This document shows positions 1 to 12,900 of a stretch of DNA of 64,000 bases, one piece after another (position 1 is the stretch's first letter; each line of letters begins with the position of its first letter). Source of the DNA: Megalonaias nervosa (Eukaryota; Mollusca; Bivalvia; Unionida; Unionidae); contig JAECUM010094054.1 of the NCBI GenBank assembly GCA_016617855.1, forward strand, positions 28,800-92,799, written 5' to 3'. The translations under genes and the position numbers were made by a program. Under the pieces are notes generated by a model, which worked only from the letters and a program-made list of their open reading frames with translations, was not told where the DNA came from and searched no databases.

Positions 1-772
1 AAGTTTACAAGTTTGGAACTTTGAGCTTAAGCTTCATTCACAAAAATTTTAAAGAACATGCACAATATGTATACAGAAAAACATTGGTTTTATGTCACTG
101 TTTTGGTTGATTTAAACTTTGCAACAGAATGGATATTTATCAGTCTGTCATGATTTTACAGAAAATCTCAGCTTTGGGCATGTAAAATTGTTACCTTTTA
201 GCTTAAAAGTATATTTCTAAGAATTACCTTAAGACCCGTATTGCAGTTATATAATGGAGATACAAGTTTTCCAAAGTATTCAACTTATGTTATCTGTTCA
301 GTATTTCTTATTCTTCAGTCATTGATTGTATTCCAATTTATTCTGCAAGTTTGATGACTGTTTATTTTGCAAGCTTGGTGACTGTTTATTCTGCAAGCTT
401 GATGACTGTTTATTCTGCAGGCTTGATGACTGTTTATGATGACCAGCTCCTAACAATAAGCAAACTACATGTAAAACTTATTAAGGTTTCAGATCAGTCA
501 ATCAAGTAGTCAGTTTATCTGCTCATTTATCAATCCCTCAAGCAATGCAGACACCCCGATAAATATACATTTATAGTCTCAGATGAATTATAATCATTTT
601 TTCAAGATTTCGATTTGCAATATATGTTTTATATTGTTCAATACATTTTATTCAAACTAACTAATTGTAACAGAGGATACCTTAAAATATATATCTGAAG
701 ATCAAAAGTACAGAATATCTTTGAATAACCCATTTTACATTAAATTAGCATCTATGTAAATTTTTGCTTCAG
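1..772. other. Partial upstream intron of the apolipophorin gene
   Basis: AT-rich sequence before the first recognisable exon, ending in the acceptor tttttgcttcag. I see no coding exon in it. It holds a four-unit 24-bp repeat at 338-433 and nothing else I can name. Confidence 0.6.
338..437. repeat. 24-bp minisatellite, 4 units
   Basis: Units of the form ttattctgcaagcttgatga plus ctgt start at 338, 362, 386 and 410 in perfect 24-bp register, differing at only a few positions. Confidence 0.85.
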
Positions 773-949
773 AATCTTCTAGGCCTTCCATCTCTAAGCA
801 GTAAGGCTTTCCTGCCATTGTCCACTCTGGTCCACACCTTCTGCCAGGCCAACCCCAATTGTGAGGGAGAAACTGCTGTCCAGTCTGTTGTATCCCTTAT
901 TACTGAGAAGATTGGCTCCGGATGTCATGTCAACAACAATCATCAAACT
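773..949 (+). CDS. Apolipophorin exon 1 of window (helical domain)
   Basis: 59 codons, entered in phase 0 and left in phase 0. The acceptor is tttttgcttcag and the donor gtaattt. The peptide runs NLLGLPSLSSKAF to CHVNNNHQT and contains a paired-cysteine segment (FCQANPNC) typical of the alpha-helical part of the vitellogenin_N domain. The donor is not a consensus one, but it joins in frame to exon 2 and gives the family pattern of a helix followed by VMLALRAIGN. The intron that follows holds a 14-18-bp array. Confidence 0.8.
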
Positions 950-3900
950 GTAATTTGTTATCACTCAATTATAGAAACCTTGTCTTTAATTGTTTTTCTT
1001 CACTGGCCAGTACCAAATGCATACATTAGTTGGCAAAGGTACTAGTTTTTGAAAACCGATTGAACTCAATTTTTTCAAACTCTGGCTATAACAATTTCAA
1101 TATGTAATCTTTCAAAACAGGCATATATGATTGAATTCAATCTTTTTGTTTTAAAACATTGTAAGTTTTCATTATCTATCTTTCTTACCTTTAGTACATA
1201 TTTAATTCTATTCTTCGCAGTCTTTGTCATTTTAAAGCCATAATCACTTTAAAGTCATGATCATTTTAAAGTCATTACTTTAAAGACATTATCATTTTAA
1301 ATTCATTATTACTTTAAAGTCATCATCAGTTTAAATCATTGCTTTGAAGACATTATCATTTTTAGTAATTATTACTTTAAAGTCAGCATCATTTTAAATT
1401 CATTATCATTTTAAAGTCAGCATCATTTTAAAGTCATTATTATTTTAAAGTCAGTATTAATTTAAAGTCATCATCATTTTAAAGGCACTATCACTTTAAA
1501 ATCATCATTATTTTTAAGTCATTATTACTTTAAAGTCATCATCATTTTAAAGTCATTACTTTAAAGTCATCATCATTTTAAAGTCACTATCACTTTAAAG
1601 TCATTATCATTTTTTAAAAAAATCAGATTCAGTGACCATACTTAAGTGATTTGTGATTTTAGGTAAAATGATCGTGTTTTTACTATTCACATATCTACAT
1701 ATTCTTACCTATATCACACAGGTAATGCTGGCCTTGCGTGCTATCGGAAACATAGGTCATGCACAAACATCAATACCCACCCTGTACAGCTGCATCAGTA
1801 ACATCAAGAACCCCATGGATATCAGGGTAGCAGCTATAGAGGCTTTCCGCAGAATGTCATGTGGAGCAGATGTAAGCATTAATGTGTGATACTAAGTTCA
1901 TTAATGTCTGATACTAAATTAATTGTGATACTAAGTCCATTTTGACATGTTTTTACATAACAGAAGCATATGACTGTGTCACAAACATGTTACACTGTGA
2001 CATAATACCAAGAAAGGTCACATTCTTAGCACTTATGTAATAAACAGGATGTCAGATTTGTGTTCCATGGACTGGAGCTTGATGAACTTTGGTCATAAAG
2101 TATACCATTTTAAATATCACTTGGCCTCATAACATTTGTTCAAATCCATTGATGAACTTTGGTCATAAAGTATACCATTTTAAATATCACTTGGCCTCAT
2201 AACATTTGTTCAAATCCATTGGGATACAACACCTGGCAACATTGTATCAGGCAATATCATTTATAATTACAAGGTATTTGTGATAAGCAGAGATGACAAC
2301 CATTCCAGATTTTGTGGAATTATTACAAACTTATAGTGAAAACTGCATTTTTCAATTATATGGCATAATTCTGGAAAATAATGAGTTTATAGCATAACAT
2401 TTTGAATAGGTTTTTGTATGGACAAAGGCAGGAAGAGAAATACTTGATTACCAATATGATAGACTGATATACAGTACATAGTTTCTTTTTGAGAAAAGAA
2501 TATTGCAGTTTACAATAAACCATTAAAAGAATTTGTTAATGGCTAAAAATGGCAGCATTTATAATGAAGAAAGAAAGATGCAGATTATTTGTGAGGAAAA
2601 CTAATGTTTATGGATATCAACAATGGTGAAAGCTTTTAAGCGTCTGAAATTGGAGGAATGTATACACCATATATTCTCAGTGGTTTCTTATTCATACTGT
2701 TGACAGGCATGCATAGACTTATATGAAGTATAGGAATAGGACTGCAGAAGTTTATTCGTTTAACAAACACATTATATATTTCTTGATCTCTTGAGTTAGC
2801 AGCATGTGTCATAATAATAATGCATTTATTTCAGAAATTTGGTGTATTGTCCATTCGTCTCTTTTATTGATTTTGTAAATGAATGACATTTGTATTAATA
2901 TTTAAATTGATGGAGGGTCTTGCTTATTTTTGTGAAAGAAAAATTGCTTGTTGGCACATTATATTAATAGTTTGTAGCAAGAATGAAATTATTAATTTAC
3001 TGCATAATGAAGACTTATAAAGGCTGTTTTTTCTTGTCGTTCATTCATTATGTGTCCTGCGTTCAGTTTTCGATCTTTCATCGGCTTCTGGTGTGAACTT
3101 ATAACAATACCAATTTGAGAGAAGTGGTAGCACAACAGTTGGTACTATAGCCATTTATGTGGACAGGTATAATATTTATGTGGATCGGTATAACTACTTA
3201 TGTGGCTAGGTATGCATTTATATGGATAGACATAACTATGTGGATAGGTATAACTGTTTATGTGGATAGGTATAACTATTTACGTGGATAAGTATGCATA
3301 GGCATAAACTATTTATGTGGATAGGTATAACTATTACATGGATAGGTATGCATTTACAGTATAACTTCCCAATTATAGCATTTTAGTAGAGGAATAATGG
3401 GTCTAAGTTTAGAGTTAATCAGAATTTAGAGTACAGGTGTAAAGTTGGCAACTTAAATAGGAATTTCCAAACTGTTTTTGTAATTAGGGAAAGGTTATGC
3501 TTTGGGAGTTTTGAGAAGGAGAAATCATCATATAGACTTTTCACTGGTTTGGTGAATGTTTCTTGGCATGAAAAGAGATATATTTTAATATTACAGAGAA
3601 ACAACTTGATGGCCGTGTTCAGAAATGGTGGTGAAGATGCAGAACTACGTATTGCAGCTTACCTGGCCACAATCAAATGCGCCACCAAATACATTATCAG
3701 TCAGATCCACAACACATTAGCCACAGAGGAGGTGAATCAGGTGAGCTCGTTTGTGTGGACACATCTGACCAACCTTCGGGAAAGTTCTGACTCGGCCAAC
3801 CAGGAGGTGAAGGCGATGCTGGAAGATGTCATCCTTGAGAAGGAGTTTGATATGGACAAAAGGAAATTCTCACGCAACTATGAAGCATCATTCTTTTTAG

Positions 3901-6900
3901 AGAAGCTTGGCACGGGTGCTAAGGTGAGTCTTCCCCCAGAATTTCTTTTTTTAAGTTTTGGAATCTGGAATGCAGCACTAGTTCTTGTAGCTTTTACATT
4001 CTCTAATCATCCAGCTTCTTCTAATACGTTACCGATCATAATACGTTAGGAGAACAATACTTTGCTTATGATTATGTAAGGAATTTTTAAAGATGAAACC
4101 AGTTTTAGGAATAAAAGATATTTCTTTGTTAATACTTATCCAGTTATAATATGTGCACATTCTATCAAGCCTTCCAGATAGTTACTTCCATGAGAAAGTG
4201 TGATGTCCACTCCAGTAGTAATTGACAATTTGCAGGATTTGGTGCCAGATTCTCAATCCAAAAACAGACCATTTTATGTGACTTGTATCTTGGCAATGGC
4301 AGGTGGACTTTTGTTGCTAAGCAGTTCAGAGTATGTGGTTGATGTATCTTTATACTTAGATGTGGTTAATATCTTTTTAGCTTGGAGGAGTCAGTTTGGC
4401 TCAGTGGTTTGCATGCTAGACTTGTGATCCAAAGGGTACAGTTCGAATCTAATTGTCAGATAAGCCCAGGTCAGATAGTATGGTGTGTCCCTGTGCAAGT
4501 CACTTTATTCCAGTTGACTTGGCACTATATAACATGCTTGTGTTGCTGTGCCATAAAAAGCCAAACTGAAACATACCAGATTTGATTTTTGGCTTGAGAG
4601 GGCTAGATTTGGGAGGTGGAGGATGTTTTCCTGATAAATTATGATTGGGTTTATGTTAAACTGTACTGTATTTTTACTCTTTAGTTTATTTTACAAACAA
4701 TATTAGTATACTTATGTATTATCAAGCAAGATAAATCTGTGTATTTGTAGAATACCCAACAATTGGAATTCTGATTTTTAAAAACATGTTTTTGCTGCGA
4801 AACTGCACTATCTGAATTGATAAATAAAACCAAAGAATGCAGAGCAATCATATTACGTTTTGATAGTCTCATCCTAATATTTAGAGAAACTAAAAAATTC
4901 AAGTTTTGCTATAATTGTGTTTTCCAGTTATATTTTGGTTCAAAATAAATTGTGCTGCAATAAGCGGCATTGTAATAATTTTACTGTGAGTGTGAATTAC
5001 CCAGTGATATAGCTTGAACTGTAAGTCATATAGGTCACATAGCTGTTCAATATGGACTTTATCTGCCATAGGTGTCAGTTTTGAGAATTTTATTACACAT
5101 ACCTTTCAGTGGCAATTATTCACTTTATTTTGCTCTTCCTTGAGAAAATAAAATCTAAGTTTCCTAATGTGCATAATTGCAGTGAAATTATTTTCCTGCC
5201 AAATCTTTTGAAACTTGACCATCTTTAATATCTTTTTAATTTCCAAAATATTTTCGTTTATTCTTTCAATGATAGACAGCAGAGAAAAAGACCATTCATA
5301 TGCTTAAATTGCTTTCATTTCAAAGTGTGTTATTACAGTGTATTTAAAATTTATTTTAGTGCAGTTTTATATTTTATATTTTCTGTAATGTTCATTTTCT
5401 AGAGCAAAAAAGAAATAATGTAAAAGATCAAAATATATATATGAGGTGGAGATATAATCTTGTTGCATTCTCTGCAAGATGTTTTCTGTTCTCAATAATT
5501 TTCCTAATGTACTGTATCCTTTTCTTCACAGATTGACAGCAATTTGGTATGGTCAGCAAAGTCATTCATTCCCCGCTCAGCATCAATGAATTTGACCTTT
5601 GACCTCTTTGGAAGCTCCATAAACCTGTTTGAAGTTGGGGGCCGAGTTCAGGGTTTGGAGTACCTTCTGGAATCCTACTTTGGCCCAGCTGGCTACTTTA
5701 AGAATCCTGCCAAGACCTTAGTGCCCCAAACCCAAGGGATTAAATCCAAAGACATTCAGCCAGAGAAAATCAATGATATAAATGGGAAGGTACATGTATG
5801 AATAAAGTTGATATGGAATGAGGAGAAAAACAGCAATAACTACATAAGGAGCAGTAACCATAACAACTAAAATAAGAACATAAATAATTATTATTATTAT
5901 AAATAAGTAAATAATTATTAAAAAGTCAGTAGCATCAGTAAAATAAACAGATGAACAGAGGTAATATAACAATGTGAAAGTATCCAGATTTTCATACAGT
6001 CATATCTCACTGCCTTGAACATGGATATTTGGAATATCCAGGTTTGTTAGAACTGTTGGCACAGTCATCATGAAGATCCTTGACAATGTTTTAACATTTC
6101 TTGCTCGTAATTTTGACTTTTGTTAATGAACAGTTTTCTAAATTAACCATCTTCACTTGTTTTCTTCAGCTTGATTCCAGCATGGATGAATTGAGAGCAG
6201 CACTGTATGCTAGAGTTTTTGGAAATGAGTTGAACTATGTGATGCTGGGATCCAAGTCATCACAGGATGATGACTTTGGTTCCTTCAATCTGCCTGAATT
6301 CATCAGCAGACTTAGGCAGAATGTACCCCAGGAAATGTCCCTGACAAAGAGCATCATGCTTATTGATACCACTCTGGTCATACCGACTGGTGTAGGTCTA
6401 CCATTGAATTTGACACTGAATGCCACTGCCAGCGTGGCACTTAAGGTGTCAGGTCAGATGAACCTTGTCAAGCCCTCTACCAGTGTGGTGCTGGAGGGCA
6501 GTCTGGCACCAAGGTATGCTGTTGTAATGGTATTTACATGCATTTGTTGTTCTGCTTTATATTTTAGGTTAGCTTTTCAAATATTTTATTTAAATTTTTT
6601 GTGGCATTGCCAGTTTAGCAACCTATACTTTTGCAGTATAATATTTTCCTTGGACATGATTGTTATAAACCTTTTATTAAATACTTAATTAACCCATAAA
6701 AGATCCATATGTTAGAATATTTTGTTTACCAGAAAAGAGCTACACCATGTTTCCAATGGAATGTGTAAAACTAAAGTTGATAAATTTGTCTTTCAGATTC
6801 ATGTCACCTGATGCTTAATCAGATCTCATTACCATGCCTTTTATTTTGGATGGAAACCACCCCCTTCTTTTCCCCACACAAGGCTAAGAGTTTTATTTCA

Positions 6901-9900
6901 GATATCTGTTGATATGGTCCATGTTAATGTAAGCCTGACATTTGGAATTTAACTACTATAATATTTAATACAGTATGTAGAGATTCCACACTGTAGCCAA
7001 CCTTTCCATTACATATACCTAGATCAAGGTTCTCAAACATGTGGCCCACCATGCCGTATCATGTGGCCCGCAAAATGATTGGCATCACAAGTTGTCATGA
7101 GAGATAAAAAAGGTGGCGTGGCCCTTTGGCCATCGAAAATGTCCTCATGCAGCCCTCAGGATGGTTTGGTTTGAGACCCAGGTGGTGTGGCCCTTCGGCC
7201 ATCGAAAATGCCCTCATGCAGCCCTCAGGGTGGTTTGGTTTGAGACCCCTGACATAGATACTAGGTATCTTCACTTTTGTAAAAGACACTACACATACAC
7301 AAAAGACACTACACATATACAAAAGACACTACACATACACAAAAGACACTACACATATACAAAAGACACTACACATACACAAAAGACACTACACATACAC
7401 AAAATACACTACACATATACAAAAGACACTACACATACACAAAAGACACTACACATACACAAACACATAACAAATATTTTTCATAATAAAGGGTCCCAAA
7501 AACATTTGTTATAGCAGTACACATATTTTGTTTTGTCAAATTTGTTTCTTCTTCACTTAGTGGGGCGATTGCTGTCTCTTCAATTATGAGCATTGATGCG
7601 ACAGTGGTGCGTGGAGGACTGAAGATGGTGTCAACTCTCCACTCTAGCACAGGAGGAAAGGTCAAGGTGGAACTCAAGAAAAAGCAGTTATTTAATCTTC
7701 AGCTAGACCTGGCTCAAGACAAGATGGAGATTTTGGACGTCAAGTGAGCTTGATACTTTCATTTTGTGAACCTACAGCAATACTATTGTTAGATATGTCC
7801 AAGTATGTCACATATCATCAGTTTAAGTCACATGTCATTAGTTAAGTCACATAACAGTTTAAGTTGAAATTATTAGTTTAAGTCAAATATCAGTTTAAGT
7901 TGCATATCATCTGTTTAAGTCACATATCATCAGTTTAAGTCACATATCAGTGTAAGTCACATATCATCAGTTTAAGTCACATATCATCAGTCTAAGTCAT
8001 ACATATTTGGTTTAAGTCACATATCATCAGTTTAAGTCACATATCATCCGATCTAAATAGATGTTTACAAATGTTTATTAAATTAGCAAATGCTCTAAGC
8101 GTTGATTTTTGACACTTTTATTTATGAGGAATGCAGTGTGCCAGTTCACGAGTCTTTGGCATTTTTTTTGTTCAGGTGTGAAATTCAAGATAGAGATACT
8201 TTTTTCTTGAAACAGTGAACGAAGAAGAAATGAAGAAACTGCCAAAGACCAAAACCTCAGTAAACAGAAACTGCTATGAAACCAAAATATTTCTTGTTCT
8301 TAATTTTTTTCTTCTTCTTTACATTTGCTAAAATTAATCCAGTTAACCCAGATTCTCTTGCTGAAAAAAATGTTGGTTAAAATGTCATTGGTACACCTGA
8401 ATGAACCTTATGGCTCAAGTGTCATTAGTACACCTGAATAAACCTCATAGCTCAAGTGTTATTAGTACACCTGAATGAACTCCATGGCTCAAGTATCATT
8501 TGTTCACCTGAATGAACTCCATGCCTCAAATGTCATTAATACACCTGAATGAACCTCATAGCTCAAGTGTCATTATTACACCTGAATGAACTCCATGCGA
8601 TTGAAGTCCAGGTTTAAGGAGTGAATAGCTGTGATTAGTCTAAGGTGATGAAAGTTTAAAGAAAAGGAAAATCTTGAGACAATCGGCAGTTAAATAAGAG
8701 AAAGATGTACCGTACATTGAGCTACATTTAAGACTTGTACAAGCATTTAGCTGACCTGTGGTCTTTACACCTGCATAAATCATCACCTCTTCAAGTTAAT
8801 TGTTTATTTTTAATACTAGTGGATGTATAAATTGATATCACTGTTGCATATTACCTCTCTGTACCTGATTCTAATGGTACAGTGTGACCCCGCTATAGCA
8901 CGCTCCGTTATAACAAATTCGGATATAGCACGGTCGTGGTGTGGCTCCCAAAATTTCATATACATGTATTTTCTCGTACACGAAAAAAAAAATTCTTTCT
9001 TAAAAGTACAAAAAAAACCCCTAAAAAAGTTTATTATAATTTTAGGGAAGAGATCGCATATGAATAATTCAAGATGATTGTGGTGTGACTACTGAAATTT
9101 TATATGCATTTTTTCTCATACACGAAAAAATAGTGTTTTCTTCTTAAAAATACGAAAAATAACATGTAAAATTTTTTCAGGAATCATGCAGGGCTTCACC
9201 AATGTTGTAAATTGCGATTTTTATTTTCCTTATTGGCAGCAAAATATACCATCTGCAACGTTTCCTATAATATTTTTCCTGTGTGCACGGAATTTTGAAA
9301 CTGCTGCACGGCATATGTATTTGCTACCAAAACTTGTGTGCGGAATTTGGTAACTGCTGCGCGGCATTTTCTAATGAGCTGCACGGCCACGCATCTTAGA
9401 GCGAACATTGACCATCTGGCGAATTTTTTTGATTTGGAGTGGAGAAATTCAGAGGCCCCATGAAAAGAAGCCATATAGTTGACATAAAATGCACTGAAAT
9501 TTATCTGTTGTTACATAAACAAATTCTTTGTCCATATTGAGAAACCAACATAACAATGCATTGTTATATCATAATCCGCTTATGTTGACATCTAGCATGA
9601 GTACTATATGTTTTGAGATATCCACTTTTTTTCAGATTTACATTTCTGGTAGCGGAGATCAACCGGACGAGGCATTATCTCATAATCTATCTTCGTCTTG
9701 TTTTCGGCCGCTTGCTAGTAATTAATATATTTACATAGATTGACATTTGTATGTAGATAGTAAGAAAAATTACTCTTTTTTTCACTCAGAATTAAATCCT
9801 TCAGAACATTCACGTTTTCTGTAGTAATCCCTGTCATCAGACCAGAACACCTGCGTCTCTATCGTCGATTGATTCTTTCTTTAAATTTCTGACGCATGCA

Positions 9901-12900
9901 TGGAAGGCATCACTCCACTACCACAAATGTAAAAAAAAAAAAAAGCTCTCACTTGTCTATTCAATAGGCAGGGAGGAACAGTAACTACAATTGACCATAC
10001 GATGTCCAATTCATTTAAAAAACAAAATGTACCCAGATAAAATAGTAGCTGAAATTTCAAAGAAAAAATTACCTTTGAAGCACCGATTGTTATGAAAACG
10101 TACTAAGCGAATGGGAAACAAATCAGTCTCAATCATGCAATACAATTTTTTGATGTTGCCGCCACAATAAGAAACGGGCATTTCTTTGGTTCTCTAAAGC
10201 TGTCCTTTAGTGGTGACTTCAATAACGCATGCACCCTTCATCAAAGAAAGTCGACTACAATCTTCAATAAAAGCAAAGAACCTTTCTTCAAAGGAAGCCA
10301 TTGCCGAACTTAAATAAAAGCAATGGAATCTGATGGATTGTTTCATTTTCCAACGTGACTGGAACATTTTTACTGTGCCGTGAAAGTTTCCTTTTTACAG
10401 GAAAAAAGTTTATGCTTACGAACTCTACCGACGGCGCTTAAAACGTAAACTTTAACCAACTTCGGACGTATTTAAAAGTAAATGTGCTTCATCATTCGTT
10501 ATGTGATTGTGCTATTTTTTCTGCTGAATTCAGACCTATATGACCTGTGACAAAATTATTGAATATTTTAAATCTGTGTGTGTGCATATTTTCGATGGAA
10601 CTACTTGTATTGTGGATTCATTGTATGTGATGTGATTCGCGGGTGAGTACACGGTGTTGATACTTTATTCATTGCTATGCATTAGACATGTATATATAAA
10701 CAGTATATGCGTATATGTACCAATGCGTGGTTCTCTGAATAAAGTAAAATATTATATATGCCTTCTGTTTTCACTACAGGTGTATTTCTCATTTAATATG
10801 CAGCGATTGAAGATGAAAACTGTGCAAATGAAGCACATATTTTTGCACCCGCATTTATTACCCCACCCAGCACATTTGTTCGGGTACATGCATCATTTTC
10901 TTCTGCTAACTGACCTGGTTGCTTATAACACGGTTTGGTCTATAACATGGTCAGGTTCTATGGCTCCCAACTACCGTGTTATAGCGGGGTCACACTGTAT
11001 TAGGGAACAAAATATGACTCACTGTTTTGACTGGGACCCTTATGCTCATGAAGAGTAACAGTACAGTATTCTTGAAGTTCAAATCATTTCATTAATTTTC
11101 AAAGGAGATAAATATTTTTTTATGTCTATGACTTCTGATTTTCTTTGTTAGCATATCAGGATATTCTAAAGTCAGGCTAAGCTATTGTAATACATGCAAT
11201 TGACTTTTTTAGTCAATAATGTAGAATACATGATAGTATTGGAACATAAGATATTTAAAAAACACATGTACAGAGCAAATTTTAAATGAAGCTTAAGGAT
11301 TGTTTGGCTTTGATAACAGAAATGCTAATGATAATCCCTAACTCTTGTGGATAAAAAGAGGAATCCAGGATTTTTCAGATGGAGTATTTTTATTTTAGTT
11401 TATGGCATGTCAGCACAATACAGGCTATATGGTGCTGACTGACAGTAAAGTTAGACAGATGTTATCTGGATAGGATATGAAAATGACTCTTCAATGCAAA
11501 ATTGTTTGCATTTATTTCTAATTACTGTTTGAGTGACACCATAATCTTATAATCATACAACACCAGCATTATCTTTAATGTAATCCATAAATGTATGGAA
11601 TTAATGCATTTTGAAGTATATTTTATCCAAAACAGGATTGTAGATTTTGTAAAATTATGATATATGGGTCAGAGTAATAAAATACATATCCTATACATGT
11701 ATAAGAATACATGTATATATGAAGACATGTATATTAATACATGTATAATAATACATGTGTATAATACACGTATATGAATACATTTATGCATCGGATTAGT
11801 TTTTAAAGCTAAAGGCTCTCTCAATTGTAAGCCTGTTTTTTACATACATGGAATGATGTGTAAATTCAGTCCACATCAGCAGAATCACTAATTTACTTAA
11901 TTTTGTACAATTTATAATGCTTATGAAGAACATTTGCTGATAGTACATTACTTATTTTTTCAGATCCAAGTTCTTCATCTTTTTTGATAACATTTACAAG
12001 GAACAGAAGATGCATACAACTGATTACAGTTACAAGCAGTGCACCAGTGAAAGAGCAGCTGAAGTTATTGGCCTTGAGATCTGTACAGCATCCTTTGTTC
12101 CCAAGGAGAAGACGGCTACTTCTCCTTACTTTCCACTTTCAGGACCGGCTGGTTATAGTATAATTGTCAGCAAAAAGGACTTGCCTGCCGGTTTTGTCTT
12201 GGAGGCCAAAACAGTTGATGTAAGGAAACAGTTTATTGACAATAAGACCCTTTGTAAATCATCAGTGTTTTGGAATCTTTGCAAAATGCACCCGATGCGT
12301 AATTGAATAGAAGTTTTAATATCGACAGCAATCAAGAATTGCCTCAAAAATTTATTTATTGATAAAAAACATTTGTTTCCCAGTGTTTCAGACCAGCTGA
12401 ACATACTAACATTTGAAGAACAATCATTTAGGATATAATTTATCACTAATGCTGTATCATTTATTATATTTTCCTGCTATTATATTCAGTAATAATATTG
12501 GAAGTTAGATTCGAAAAGATCAGGCCTTGAGATCATGAGTGCCCACCATCATCCACTGAGAAACAAGCTTTCAAAAGTAACACCATTTGTGATTGGATGA
12601 AACAAAATCTCAGGCTCAAGAGTTTTATAATTTATAGGCCTGGTCTTAATTAGGCCTGGTCTTGATTAGGCCTGGTCTTAATTCTGTAAAGATTTCCAGA
12701 TTGAGACTGACATTGTATTAAAAATTGTGAGATAATTTTTTTCTGTATTTACTGATAGTTGCACTACATTTTCAGCTGACTTTACAACATTATACAGGGG
12801 TTGTGGATGATTTTTATGACATACAGGGGTGGGGATGACTTTATGGCATTATACAGGGGTAGGGATGACTTGATGATTGTACCTTCACAAGTCAAAACAA

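Larger units (their letters stand above)
1872..3596 (+). other. Intron 2
   Basis: AT-rich intron. Apart from an exact 70-bp tandem duplication at 2081-2220 and a 20-22-bp array at 3150-3350, I see no further structure and no coding exon. Confidence 0.7.

Noticed and set aside
7113..7514. 133-codon open frame on + with a Thr-rich repeat
   Set aside because: It is the translation of the 69-bp duplication and the 20-bp minisatellite in intron 5.
10654..11058. 134-codon open frame at the end of the pogo-like element
   Set aside because: It runs through the terminal inverted repeat into flanking DNA and shows no transposase motif such as a DDD/E triad.
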